This document shows positions 11,719 through 23,126 of a DNA stretch of 64,000 nt, piece by piece; position 1 is the first letter of the stretch, and every line of letters starts with the position of its first letter. Position numbers and translations under genes: made by a program. This DNA is from Phoma sp. XZ068 (taxonomy: Eukaryota; Ascomycota; Dothideomycetes; Pleosporales; Didymellaceae), in assembly GCA_004835665.1 (NCBI GenBank), contig RBKR01000024.1:124001-188000 (forward strand). Reading direction: 5' to 3'. The notes under the pieces are model-generated. The model saw only the letters and a list, made by a program, of their open reading frames with translations. It ran no database searches and had not been told where the DNA came from.

Positions 11719-12520
11719 CTATCTAAATCTCATTGGTGGATTGATAGCGCGGCCTGAATTGGAGGTAGGCGGCAGAGGTGGTAGGGAAGGCGTAGAAGGA
11801 GCCCCTACCTTAGCACCACCACGTGCAACCACCACCAGCTTCTTCTTGCTCTGTGAGGTGAGCTCTTTCTTATTACCCTTTCTAGTAAATGTCCTCTGCT
11901 TTTGGAGTCGTTCTTTGGCTTCCTTTGCGCGCTTCTTCTCCTCGCGCTTTGCCGCCTGATCTGCCTCCTTCTGCACCCTCCGCGCCTCCCTTTCAACCTT
12001 AGTATTAGCGACCCTCTGGCGCCTCTCTTCAAGCATTCTTTGCCTGCTTTCCCTCCTAACTACCCTCTCTGCCTTCCGGGCAGCTTTCTGTTGTTGTACT
12101 TGTAGTTCCTCCTGCTCCACCAGCGCTGTAAGTTCTCTGTATCTAGCGATCGCCTTAGGTGAAAGGAGTAAGGCTCCACCTTGGGTGTAACCCTCTTGTT
12201 CAAGCCTGTCAATTGCACTACGCTTCTTAGGCTTCTTCTTGCGCCGTAGTGAACGTTTGGCGCCTTCAAGCTCGCCATCGCGGAGGTTGTGCTTGATAAT
12301 CTGAGTGTGGACCTGAGCCTCAAGCTCCTTGGCTGCTAGAGTGGTAATATCTTCAACCGCCGCTCTTATAAGGCGCCTCATGCCTCTCCAGTCGCCCGCG
12401 CTTAGTGTTGAGGTGGTAGAGCCTTCGCGATCTTGCTGAGGAGGAGGGGTGGTAAACTTCTTGAGGATCCTATCTGGGTTGGTAGGATTGGTTGGTTGGT
12501 AGTTGGTTGGTATTCATTTT
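11719..12520 (-). pseudogene. C-terminal coiled-coil tail of element 1 transposase
   Basis: In-frame sequence resumes near 12490 with NPDRILKKFTTPPPQQDREG and runs to a stop at 11719. It includes LRDGELEGAKRSLRRKKKPK and a long Arg/Lys/Glu-rich stretch of roughly 120 residues predicted to be coiled coil (RRESRQRMLEERRQRV). This is the usual basic tail of this transposase group, here separated from the catalytic part by about 340 bp of foreign sequence including a GA/GT microsatellite. Confidence 0.65.
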
Positions 12521-12739
12521 TCGTCTAGTTGATGGGGATTAGGTCCACCATCTCGCCTCCCGAAGGGCATATACGACGTGCTAAGCTATGGAATTATTGT
12601 GCTGACACTACCTTAGAAAGCATTTCTTGCCTGCGCGGGTATTGCTACCATTTCAGAACAACAGCTCCCCTTCCAGTTGGGGAGGCTGAGCGGTGTATGT
12701 ACATTAGGTGATTTCCTTGCATTTTGAGGCATCCATGTG

Positions 12740-12741
<2 letters not shown>

Positions 12742-12792
<51 letters not shown>

Positions 12793-12826
12793 TGTGTGTG
12801 TGTGTGTGTGTGAGTGTGTGTGTGGG
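12742..12826 (+). repeat. Compound (GA)n(GT)n microsatellite
   Basis: About 24 GA units are followed by about 18 GT-type units with few interruptions, ending in GGGTGGGTGGGGG. It lies inside the segment that interrupts the element 1 transposase. Confidence 0.95.
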
Positions 12827-12871
12827 TGGGTGGGGGAAGAGAGAGGGGAAGAGGGGTGGGGAGTGTTGCAG

Positions 12872-14041
12872 CTATGGTGCTGGACCTAGTTCTGCTGGGT
12901 GCTGCATTGGGTTGGTAGGAAAGATCCCAGTGACCTCGAAGGAGCTCTGAATGAGCTCTTCTGTAAAGGAGGCGTTCCAAGCGTTCCAGAACAGGACAAA
13001 GAAGTCTCTCTTAGCTAGAGGTGTAAGCCCTTGGCTCTCAAAGGTATAGCAAGAGAGCTCATTGTGGTACGAAGAGGAGAGAGGCTTAAAGAGCGATACA
13101 TCAAGTGGGTGCAGGGTATGGGTCGCATGAGCTGGAAACCGAAGGAGGAGGATCTTGTTCTGGTCGCAATAGTTGACGAAAGGCATGGTAAGGTGAGATC
13201 CATGGCCATCAACAATGAGGAGGCGCCATGACTGACGCGCCTTTGCCTTAGTTCGGCGATCAAAAACGTTCTTGAGCCATCCAAGCGCTATCTCGTCGTT
13301 AGACCAGCCAGAGGGAGAGGCGGTGATAAAGGCAGAGTGATGCTCAGGGTTGACCTCGGCTACCCAGCTCTCTTGCACCAAGGAGGCGTCTGACTGGTAG
13401 ATGAGGGTAGGATCCAGAGCCGTCCCATCAGCGCATATACATGCCATAACGGTTATCCACTCGCGTGAGCCGTCCTGGATAGGAGCCCTATACCTGCCTT
13501 GCTCCCATGCTTGTCTGCTGAAGATCCTCTTTGATCGACCAATCTGGCCGATAAGGAAGCCTTTCTCGTCAAGATTGTAGCTATGACAAGGCTCTATGCT
13601 GTACTCAGCTATCTTGGCTTGGATGAGGTCAAAGTAGTGCTTATATCTTGCAGCTGAATCAGCTAGATGGCGCTCACGGTCCATGGCAGTCGTCCACTTC
13701 GGGATAAGTTCATCGTGGTAACGCCTGAGGAAGCGCGACACCCAGGCCTTTCCAACCTCAGTTCTAGCTATTGTAGAGGCAAAGGAGCGCACCATGGCTC
13801 TAGTAGGAGGTAGGCCTTTGCCAGTAAGATCTATGATATACTGCACCAGCTCCTTTTCCTCGATCTCGTCGAGTTTCCGCTGGTCGCGCGCCGCGGCCTC
13901 CCGGGACTGAGCTAACCCTCTCCACCTATCCTGCAGTGTAGATCTGGCAACACCGTGCTTTCTGGCCATTTCTGATATCGAAATAGGATCAATGAACCTC
14001 CAAGATTCCATTTCTTCAAGCGCAGCCTCGATTGGAGTCAT
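12872..14041 (-). pseudogene. Pogo-like transposase, N-terminal and catalytic part (element 1)
   Basis: ATG 14041 starts MTPIEAALEEMESW, then a psq-type helix-turn-helix (ISEMARKHGVARSTLQDRW) and a CENP-B/Tc5-type second DNA-binding domain (KGLPPTRAMVRSFAS, VGKAWVSRFLRRYHDELI). The DDE superfamily core has all three acidic residues: the D of YNLDEKGF, the D of LLIVDGHGSH and the D of PLDVSLF, the DDD pattern of pogo/Fot1. The enzyme would cut and paste its own element in the nucleus. The frame stops at 12872 soon after VTGIFPTNP, close to the microsatellite-bearing insertion, so the lysine-rich tail is severed. Catalytic residues are intact; activity of the truncated product is unknown. Confidence 0.8.
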
Positions 14042-14109
14042 GTTGGTGGGGATATAGGGGGTGGTAGGGTGGGTGAACGTTCTTTGGTTTTGGTTTTCCC
14101 CGCCGGCTA

Positions 14110-16254
14110 CCGTGATCGGCCACCCGATGCGCACGGTCACCCAATGCGCACCCCACCACTTTTTGGGGTATCACCAAAATGAGGCTATTAAGCCACATAC
14201 AATAGATATTATCACAAGAATTTCTAATGGATTGCTCTATAAACCTATGCAACAAACTTTGCTACTAAAATCTTTTTGGTGGAGCGATCTTGCGGCCACG
14301 GCTGTTGGGTTTTAGTGGTGGGGATAGGGAACGATCATGAGCGATAGGCCGACTACCACCACCCACACCACCGCGATTTTGCTTCTTTCTGGGTGCTGTA
14401 GACTGTAAGGCCTTTCACTTACCTGTTTTAGGTAATAGTATAGCTTTTTAAGCGTCACGAGCTTGTTTCTCACGCTGTTTTTCTGCCCAGCGTTCAGCTA
14501 CTTCGGCGTCCTTCACAGCTTTGACCCGGGCCCGCTCCTCCTTCTCTGCTGCACGCCGCGCCTGCTTCTCATCCTTCTCTTTTTGTTGTAGTAGCTTTTT
14601 AGTCTGTTAAAGCTCTCGTTTAGTCGCCTTTTCCAGTTCCAACTGCTCCTTATAGGCCTCATTTGCGCGGTCGCATGCGTCAGCCTCTTGTTTAGATGAA
14701 GGACTCCACCAAACTGCGCCGCCATGCCTCTCAATTCAACGTGTGTATAGAGGTAGTACCTTCTGCTTCTTTAGCTTCTTCTTCTAAGTCGCCAGCTCTG
14801 TTTTAGCCTCTTCTAATTCGTGTTGTACCAACTTAAACTGCACGTGGAGTTAGTGGATAGCCTGTTCAAGCGGGCCTAATTAACTACTACCTTCATCCCC
14901 CACAACCTCCCGCAATAGAGACTTGGCTTTTAGCCAGTTTAGTGCAGTAGGTGCAGCAGTAAGTGCTGTTTGTTCTGGCAGAGTTGCGAGCTTAACTAGA
15001 GTTGGTAGCTTAAACTTATCAAGTACAACGTCAGCGTTGCGTGGGTAAATACCTGTAGCTAAGAAGGACGTCTTAACCAACGTTTTGGTGAAGGTATTCA
15101 CCCAAGCCGGCCAGAATAGGTTAAAGAAGTCGCTCTTATTTATAGAGACTATGCCTTGGCCTCTCTAAGTGCAAGCATCTAGCTCCTTAGTGTAGTTTTA
15201 GGCGAGCAGCTTAAAGCAAACTACATCCAACGGCTGCAACGTGTGGGTAGAGTAAGGTAGATAGACCATCAATAGTACCTTGTAAGCGTCGCAGTAGTCA
15301 ATAAAGGCCTTTGTTATATAGCTACCGTAACCGTCTAGGATAAGTAGGCGCCACCTTCTACAAGATTTTAGTGCAGTGTACCGCTCAAACACCTGTTCAA
15401 GCTACATTAAACCTAAATCGTCGTTCGTCCAACTAGTAGGTAAGGTGGTAAAGAAGATATCATGTTTTTTTAGGTTAATTAGGGCTACCTAGCTCGCCTA
15501 AACAGCTCGCCCAGCTGCTAGATAGATAATACAAGGCAGTAGTACTGATCCATCGGCGCATATAGTCGCTAGGAGGGTTACCCACTCGCGGTTACCATCG
15601 TAGAGACTCTGCCTGAAGTGCTTTTGGTGGTATAGTACCTTGTCAAAGATCCGTTTACTCCTCCTAGTAACCCCAATCACGAAGCCCTTCTCATCTATAT
15701 TGTAGGTATTCTCAGGTAGCACGTTGTACTCAGCCATTTTGCTGTGCAGTAGTTCAAAGTATACTTAATACTTCTCACAAGAATCAGCGTGGTGACAACC
15801 AGCTTCCATAGGCGTGGTCCACGCAGGAAGAAGTACATCGGCGTGACAGTTAAGGAAGCGGGTTATCCACCTCTCGGAAGGCTCCCAACAACACAGAGGC
15901 GTTACAAAATTAGTTACCATTTGCCTTATAGGCATAAGGTGCCTCTCTGTAAGCTCTCTAATATATTTTACAACCTCTACCTCATCGCGTGGGTAGAGTA
16001 GACGTCGCTGCAATGCCTCTTCTTAATAGGGTATTACCTAACCTTAGTGTTAACGCGTCAAAGTTGATCGGCTGCAACCATATTTTTTAGCAAGTGCTTG
16101 GTATGAAAGTTTTGCTCCTGGTTTTAATCTATCTATCTCTGCAAGGGCTTCTTGTAAAGGCATTGTAGTGTTAAGCTATAGTAGGTTCAAAAACAAGATA
16201 AATTAAGGTAGGGTGTGCATCGGGTAACCGTGCGCATCGGGTGGCCGATCACGG
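14110..16254 (-). mobile_element. Pogo-like DNA transposon 2, nested in element 1
   Basis: A complete 2145-bp element bounded by ~48-bp terminal inverted repeats. Both ends begin CCGTGATCGGCCACCCGATG and differ by only a few bases. TA duplications at 14108-14109 and 16255-16256 show insertion into a TA 22 bp from the end of element 1. The coding sequence is on the minus strand and riddled with TAG/TAA codons, the pattern expected from C-to-T changes at CAA/CAG. The element inserted after element 1 and was then (or elsewhere) hit by RIP. Confidence 0.85.
14440..16163 (-). pseudogene. RIP-decayed transposase of element 2
   Basis: ATG 16163 (MPLQEALAEIDRLKPG) is followed by a premature TAA in a CGT-TAA-CAC context where element 3 has CGT-CAA-CAC. 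Downstream fragments keep pogo features: LTERHLMPIRQMVTN, WITRFLNCHADVLLPAWTTP, and the three catalytic acids in NIDEKGF, LLILDGYGSY and PLDVVCF. At least six in-frame stops break it. A lysine-rich tail is recognisable near 14.5-14.7 kb. The catalytic residues survive although the frame does not, so the damage is mostly nonsense mutation. Confidence 0.8.
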
Positions 16255-16280
16255 TAGTTGGTCCTGCCGGAGGGGTGATA

Positions 16281-18356
16281 CCGTGCACGGACTCGTGATG
16301 CGCATGGACGCGTGATGCGCACCCCACCAACTTTTGACGCGTCGTTTGCACCCCCATACCTCAACACCACGATGCCGTTAGAGGAAGCCCTTGAAGAGCT
16401 AGATAGTTTGAAGCCTGGAGAACATTTTTCATATACAGCTCTTTCTAAAAAACACAGTTGTTGTCGCTCAACGTTGACGCGTCAACACCGTTGTGAAGTC
16501 GTCAGCCATGCAACCAAGGCATCTTCCCAACGACTGCTACACCCACGCGATGAGGTAGAGGTTGTACAGTACATTAGAGGACTCACAGAGAGACACTTAA
16601 TGCCTACAAGGCAGATGATTTTAAATATAGTCACTCCCTTGTGTGCTTGGGCGCCAAGCGATCGATGGGTGACGCGCTTCCTTCATCGCAACCACGACAC
16701 GCTTATTACGGCCTGGACAACACCTATGGAAAACCAGCCGCCACGAGGCTGATTCTAGTGAGAAGTACTGCCTGTCCTTTACTCTTTTGCACGGTAAAAT
16801 TGACGAGCATGAGGTAGAGGCGGAGAACACGTACAACATGGATGAGAAGGGCTTTATAATTGGAGTGATTGGGAAGAGTGTTAGAATCTTTGATAAGGGG
16901 CTCTATGGGCTTAAGCAGTATAAGCAGTTATTGCACGACGGCAACAGAAAATGGGTGACGGTGCTGGCATTAATATGTGGCGATGGGTTAACCTTACCTC
17001 TAGCAGTTATATTTCCTTTACTATTACTCACGGTACAGCAAAGCTGGGTACGCGAAATTGATGCTGATAAGCACTCTATCTACTTCGGCGTCTTACATAA
17101 TGGATGGACGAACGATGATTTGGGTTTGGCGTGGTTGCAACAGGTGTTTGATTGCTATACTAAGGTTAAGGCTCGGGGGAAGTACAGGTTACTTATCCTT
17201 GACGGGCACGGCAGCTACGTGACGAAGGCCTTTATTGATTATGATTATAACTATAGGATTCTGCTGCTTATCTTCCCTCTGTATGCTACCTACACGCTTT
17301 AGCCGCTTGATGTGGTGTGCTTTAAATTGCTGGCGTTAAACTACTCTAAAGAGCTCCTTTGTCGCAACTACACTACACTAGGCTGGTGCCTAGTTAATTA
17401 GAGCGACTTCTTCTCTATTTTCTGGGCGGCCTGGAAGAGTACCTTTACTGAGGCGTTGGTTAAGCGAGCCTTTGAGTGCACTGGAATCTACCCACCCAAT
17501 GCTGACGTTATACTTGATTGGTTTAAAACACTACTACCTTAGTTACCTAGCACGGCTCTAGAGCTATTAAAGCTTTAGCTAGCACCTAGTTTACCTAGTT
17601 ATTTGAAGACGCAGAGGCTGTTAAGGCGTGAGCGCAAGTGATCAACCTGGTACCGCTGCAGCAGTTGACTAGGCCTTCTACTAACTCTATGTGCAATTAG
17701 AGCTATATAAGCACAAGGTAGAGGGCCTTGAAGAGGCCTTATTAGTTAATAAGAAGAAGAGGAAGAAGAAGAAAGTACTGCCTTTGCAACCTACTGACCC
17801 TAACGTGCAAGGTGGAGCTGTTTCGTACAGTCTAAGTGCGAAAGAGCGAGCTGAACAAGAGCTTAAGGCAATTGAGCAGCGGAAATTAGAAGAAGACGCT
17901 GCTAAGACTACTAGGCGTGGAATTCAACACTAAAATAAGCTGCTTAAGGTTAAAGAGCAAGAGCAGAAGCGTGCAGAGAGAGAGAGAGGGTAGTAGAAGA
18001 GCGCGCTTAAATCGACGCTTGCAAGGCAGCTAGAGTATCTGCAAAAGCGCTTTGCGACGCTGGAAAAAGTATCTAATTGCCTAAATAGGCTACAGGCAAG
18101 GCCTTACAGCAATTGCAGTTAAAAGTAATGAAGTGTCGTGGTCGTGGTGGTGTGCGCAGTTGGCAGGTTGCTTATAAGCCGTCCCTACTACCACCACCTG
18201 TCAAGACTAAGAGCGGTCGCTACACCAAGCCTACGTACAAAATGAGATGGTCAAAATGTGCCCAATAGTCAATAGATTAATCCACCAGCTTTTCTCGTGA
18301 TGATCGCGTTTGTGTGTGGCTTAATAGCCTCACTTTTATCTGGGGGTCAAAAGTGG
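16281..18356 (+). mobile_element. Pogo-like DNA transposon 3, 3' end truncated
   Basis: The left inverted repeat starts CCGTGCACGGACTCGTGATG right after the TA at 16279-16280, which is also the right flanking TA of element 1. The element reads on the plus strand. On the right, sequence homologous to element 2 (GGCTTAATAGCCTCA, then GTCAAAAGTGGTG) runs to about 18356. There it changes into HET-gene sequence before the outermost inverted repeat, so the right terminus is lost. Confidence 0.65.
16372..18240 (+). pseudogene. Decayed transposase of element 3
   Basis: ATG 16372 opens MPLEEALEELDSLKPGEHFS and a helix-turn-helix (LSKKHSCCRSTLTR). The frame continues through LTERHLMPTRQMI and VTRFLHRNHDTLITAWTTPM to a stop at 16752. 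A second open stretch (16787-17302) holds NMDEKGF and LLILDGHGSY, two of the catalytic acids; the third (PLDVVCF) follows after a TAG. A Lys-rich tail spans ~17.7-18.0 kb. Compared with element 2 it has fewer stops, so it is either younger or less exposed to RIP. Confidence 0.75.
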
Positions 18357-18680
18357 TGATCCAAGGCCTAGATATCCATCATCCGTCGTGAACAACACCC
18401 TTGAGTCTATATTAGCACCAACAGCGGCACGGAACTTACGTGCGTTGCTTTCGATCTCAACTTGCCTCGGCCTCGCATCGTCTTTCGTTGAGTACAGAGA
18501 TAGGAGCGCTTCCCGTACGTACCCGGGGTCAGGGAAAGCCCCACGTGGGTTTTTCTTCCACAATGATTCTATACGAGCTTGCGTATTGTCTATGAGGTCA
18601 CTTGGCCGCTCTTTATTGACTTCAGCTTCCCCTTGATTACCCGTTGCTTTTCCTTCTCGGCCCTTGGCGTAAAACGCGGC
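18357..18680 (-). pseudogene. HET-domain protein, C-terminal fragment
   Basis: About 108 codons on the minus strand with ARIESLWKKNPRGAFPDPGY near the start and RVLFTTDDGYLGLG at the end. The F-x-T-x-x-GYLGLG signature is typical of the C-terminal part of fungal heterokaryon-incompatibility (HET) proteins, where the next residues usually describe a GD..C.L.G..P motif. That continuation is missing because element 3 sequence begins right after GYLGLG. The other end abuts the Copia remnant. The N-terminal HET catalytic/TIR-like domain is absent. It is a relic fragment only. Confidence 0.55.
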
Positions 18681-21600
18681 CCGCATTGCAACAATGCCGC
18701 CGAGTTTGTGTGGAAAGCGCCGGCTGCCCCAGACGACCTTGTACTTGCAGGAGGATCGGAAATACGCGTCGAAGCGTGGGGTGAAGTCAACATACCCCTC
18801 ACTACAGCCAACGGCACCAAGACCACAACGCTCAAGCGAGTGGCACTAATCCCCTCCTTCTTCACAAGCCTCGTCTCGCTCGCTCGCCTGTCATCGTCGA
18901 GTGTGCATTTCGATTCGGGCACGAGCATTCTATATCGTGCCGGAACCCCACGGGAACACATTGCAGATCTTACCCGATTGGGAGGTCATTGGCTGCTCGT
19001 GCATCGAACTGAGCCTCTCCAATCTGCAACCCCACGCACACCGCTGCATTCATTCTATACAACCAACAACAGAAGACCGCAATATTCCGCTCTTCCAGCG
19101 CGATCTCGCACGCTTTCAAAGCCACAGTTACATGTCCTTCTTGGGCACGCTGGGAGTGATGCTATCGATCGCCTGTCCAGTAACGTCATTGGCATCACGC
19201 CACCTACAGGAGGCTCACTAAAGACGATCAACTGCGAAGAATGCTCCCAAAACAAAGGTTATCAGATTGTGTCGCGCCGAATCGGTCACGAGTTGGGAGC
19301 ATCTCGGCCGTTCGAGACAGTGGCTATTGATCTTATCGGACTTGACGCAACTGCTTATAACGGCTATTAATACGTCTTTCATGGTATTGACCTCTATACG
19401 AAGTTTTACTTTGTATTCACAATTCCTAAACGTGATAAATTAATGCTTCTTGGTGTACTCAGACGTCTGGATCGAAGCATCAAACGCGAGTTTAACGCTA
19501 CAGTCACATTCCTCATCGCGGACGACGAGAGAGGGTATGGCATTACTGACAACTCAGCTCGAGCCTACTGCTACTAAGAAGGCATTAAGTTCCAGATTTG
19601 AGCACTATACGTCAAAGAGCAGAACGGCTCTGCTGAGCGATTAGGCAAAAGCCTTATTGACTGTAGCTGATCTATGCAAGTTGGATTAAACCTGCCTCTA
19701 GCCCTTAGTCCTGAGGTGTATATGTGTGCTGGATATCTGCTCAACCGAACTCCTATGAAAGCACTTGGTTGGAAAACTCTGGTTGAAATGGCGTATGGCA
19801 AAAAGCCCTCTTTAGCTTACCTAAAATTCTATGGTTGTTGAGCGTATGCACTGCGCCAGCAAATACCAAGAGGAGACAAGCTTAGCCCATGTTTGCATGT
19901 TGGATACCTAGTTGGCTATGACGCATTAAACGTCTACTGAATATGGCTACTAGGAGCCAAGAGTAGAGCGCATTAAGGCAAAGTTGTTTGACTGCGTGAC
20001 GTGATATTTAAGGAAACCATGTTCTACCAACTAAAGCAAAATGATGAGGAATTAATCCTACAAGGCTCTGACCTCGAAGATTTCATCTAAACATGGCGCA
20101 TGCTAACTCTTTATAATCTGGAAGATATATTAGAGGATGAAACAGTGGACAGCGAACAACTTGCAGCTTAACCTGCGTCCACTGAACAACTCTGACCCCA
20201 ACTCGGTTAAGCAAGTCTAGATAAAGACACTGAGCTAACTATGTTCCTAACACCAGCTCTAACATCACGAAGCTACACTGCTATCTAAAGGTTATAAAGC
20301 ATCTAATTGCTTACTTAAAGTTTCCCTGGCGCCCTAGAAGTCGCACAGTAGGGAGAGTTAATAATAAATTAAGTGAGTCCTTCTAGAAAACGTAGATGAG
20401 ATACTTTAGTTGATTTAAACCTAGCTTAGAATAGGGAGCTAATTGACGGCAACTTGTGCTTATCCTATATACTCTTAGAAGGTTTAAAAAGACCTAGAAA
20501 ACTAACAAGAAAGAGTAGCAGCTTCTTTGTTAGTGCATACTGGTTATTATTTGTAGCTGCATCTACAAAAGCACTGAAGACGCAGTTTTATTATTCTGCT
20601 CTTCTACCTGAACTACGGTTCTACAAGGATGTTATAAGCTCCCTTGTCTACACAAAGAGGGATTCATCAGAGCTATGCAATAAGAGATGGAAATTGTTAA
20701 GCGAAAAGACACCTTTGAAAAGATTACTTGGAGCCACTTTGACGCTTAGAATAATGAAGTCCTTCCTCTTCTCTGGGTGTTTAAGTACAAGCTTGACAGT
20801 GAAGGATACCTTACTAAGTACAAAGCTTGTATCTGCGTGCGCGGTGATCTTTAAACTACGGCTGAAGACACCTACGCGGCAACACTAGCTATGCGCATCT
20901 TCCGAGCACTTATGGCAATTGCTGCCTACTTTAACATAGAGATCCGCCAGTACGACGCTGTTAATATGTTTACTAATGTACAGCTTACAACGCCTGTTTA
21001 CTGTTACCTACTAGAAGGCTTTACTAACACAGACTACTTGTGGAAGCTTAATTGAGCGCTGTACGGTCTTAAGACATCTCTACTACTTTGGTATAAGGAG
21101 CTTACTAAAACCCTTACTGAGCTTGGACTTTACAAAGTTAAGGATGCACTATGTCTGTGGAAGAACGACAAGCTTCTTGTGTTCTTCTACGTTGACGACA
21201 TTGTTGTTCTGTGCCTGCCAGCTCACACGGCAGCACTTGATGACTTTGAGCGAAGACTTCTACGCAAATACGAGATTTGATCGCTTGGAGAGCTTGAAGT
21301 GTTCTGTGGTACAAAGATCTATTGCGATCGCGTTAACGGAGCGATATGGCTATTACAAGCATCGTACATTGATAAGATTGCTTACAAGTACTCCTCTCTA
21401 AAGGCTTTCAGCTGACCTCCTTTGACTCTACTTCTACTAGAAGAGCTACTTCCGTCCAGCGAGCTGAAGAACGATGCGAACACGCACAGATACGCCCAAC
21501 TAGTAGGTTCGATTGGATACGTAGCCGGAGCAACACGGCCAGACGTCGCAAAAGCCCATTTGAAACTAGCAGAGTTTCTTATCAATCCTTCACAACGCTA

Positions 21601-22625
21601 TATCGACGCGGCGTATTAAACGATAGCATACCTGCAGAATAAACGAGATCTATTACTGTATTACAACGCCTCCGTCTCTACCGATGTTGCCCACATCTTA
21701 GACTAGTGCAAAACAGACTTCTACGGAGCCACGGACGCATTGTATGCTGATTATAAGGCTACTTGGAAAAGCTCGCAGGGCTATATCTTCTTCCTTTTTG
21801 GTGGTCCTATTGACTGGAAAGCTACTCTACAGCGATGTGTTACTAAATCAACTACAGAAGCAGAGCTTATCGCTGCTTTGTCTGCAGGCACTGAGCTCAT
21901 ATGGTGGTGGAGAGTGTTCTGTGATATCGGCTTTGATCCAAACAATGAGCAACTACTGTACTGCGATAACTAACAAACAATACGCCTTCTCAAGGCTGCC
22001 ACACCTCGCCTCAAGACGAGCCTTTGGCACGTTGACATTTATCATCACTGGCTGCGTCAAGAATTATAGTCAAATAATATTAACATTTCATACACCTAAA
22101 CTAACTGTTAACCAGCAGACGGTCTTACAAAACTTCTACCTTGACAAAAGCACGAACATTGGGTTTTACTTCTTCACTTCAAACCCTTCCCTAAACTAGA
22201 GCAGTAAGCTCAACAAAAGGCATCTAGCTTAGCCTAAAGGCCAAGCACTACCCGACCAAAAAGAACGCGAAGCAAAAAGGACCTTGAAAACTTACAAGCT
22301 CTGGGGACGCCTGACACATAGAGCAGAAGTCTACTAACACTGCGACGGCAGACGATCGCCTACCTGGAACTGCACTGTCAGCGGTACTAGCCCGCACCTA
22401 ATGCAGCTCTGCTAGTCACACGGCAGGGGGTGGTCTACGATCACATCAGCTTCCAACATGCGTTCGAACCTGAAGGGGGTGTGTAAGCCTAGGACTACAT
22501 CACATGACTGCTCTGCAGGCATGACTAATGCGTCTGACTACTTTTGAGCTTAGATCACACTTGTACATATAGACAACAATACACTTATACATGAGACCCA
22601 ATCCTAATGCCACCCCTTGCTTACA
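18681..22625 (+). mobile_element. Copia-type LTR retrotransposon remnant with 3' LTR
   Basis: Plus-strand pol decayed by stops and frameshifts but recognisable in the Copia order. Protease/GAG-pre-integrase: HCNNAAEFVW, LHVLLGHAGSDAIDRL, NCEECSQNKG. Integrase: ETVAIDLIGLD, KEQNGSAERLGKSL, AGYLLNRTPMKAL. Reverse transcriptase: ALYGLKTSLLLWYKEL, LLVFFYVDDIVVL. RNase H: KSTTEAELIAAL, HVDIYHHWLRQE. A polypurine tract (GAAGGGGGTG, 22472-22481) precedes a 144-bp 3' LTR. The gag region and 5' LTR are missing; the sequence starts abruptly next to the HET fragment. Many TAA/TAG codons replace CAA/CAG, consistent with RIP. Confidence 0.8.
22482..22625 (+). repeat. 3' LTR of the Copia remnant
   Basis: 144 bp beginning TGTAAGC and ending GCTTACA, a perfect 7-bp terminal inverted repeat of the TG...CA kind. 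It is directly preceded by a G-rich polypurine tract and directly followed by the interrupted minus-strand gene at 22626. No 5' partner LTR is in the window. Confidence 0.75.
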
Positions 22626-23126
22626 CATTTCCTTCTTCTTCGAAGGGCTGGTCGAAGCAGAAACTCTGGAAGCATTCGATAATCTTGGGTGGGAGAAGAC
22701 TGTTGCTTGTGCTAAAGCCAGTCCCAATTTCCAGAATTAAACACTGGTTTAAAACAGCCCTTCCGATACAGAGGAGGATGACTTCGCACCTAGTACATTC
22801 GTTCTCTATTAGAACCAAGACATCTTCCGACGGAATATTTAGACCGATTGTTGCACGCTCTATTGCATTTTGAGAGACTTCGTTCTGAGTTGTGCATGCA
22901 ACGTAGTATCTCTGAACGTGAATGGTGATCGATCCGTGTAGATCCAGGTAATCCGCTCGCACGAACGTATTACTACTAGGACTTTGGGCTTCTGTGACCA
23001 CCGAGAGTCTGCTTTGTTGACTAGGCGATTGAGACGAGGAAGACCCATGTCCTGGAGATTCTTCTGAGCTACCACTTCGTCTCCGCTATATCTGCAATAG
23101 TGAGCCTCGGCGTTTTGTCTTGACAT
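22626..23126 (-). pseudogene. Orphan family protein B, 3' end cut by Copia LTR
   Basis: ATG 23126 opens MSRQNAEAHYCRYSGDE. The better-conserved part is in another frame from about 23001 down (ADYLDLHGSITIHVQRYYVA to LLPPKIIECFQSF), so there is a frameshift or intron near 23000. The last codons before the stop come from the Copia LTR, so the true C-terminus is lost. Its last 70 residues align without gaps to orphan protein A at 24698-25120, with about 22 identities by my count, including a shared LLPP(x)(x)(x)(x)CF(x)S ending. I do not recognise the family. No signal peptide or membrane segment is evident. Confidence 0.5.

Larger units (their letters stand above)
11576..16278 (-). mobile_element. 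Pogo/Fot1-like DNA transposon 1, split by element 2
   Basis: Left end TCACCCCTCCGGCAGGATCA at 11576 and right end (read inward on the minus strand) TCACCCCTCCGGCAGGACCA at 16278. These form terminal inverted repeats whose similarity extends ~45 bp. TA dinucleotides flank both ends (11574-11575, 16279-16280), the target duplication expected for Tc1/mariner/pogo elements. A second element occupies 14110-16254 just inside the right repeat. Without it, element 1 would be ~2.56 kb. Its transposase is on the minus strand and is comparatively free of RIP stops, but an unrelated ~340-bp segment with a microsatellite interrupts the C-terminal part. Confidence 0.8.

Noticed and set aside
12645..12980. 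111-codon frame rich in Ser-Leu and Thr-His repeats
   Set aside because: It is the translation of the GA/GT microsatellite.
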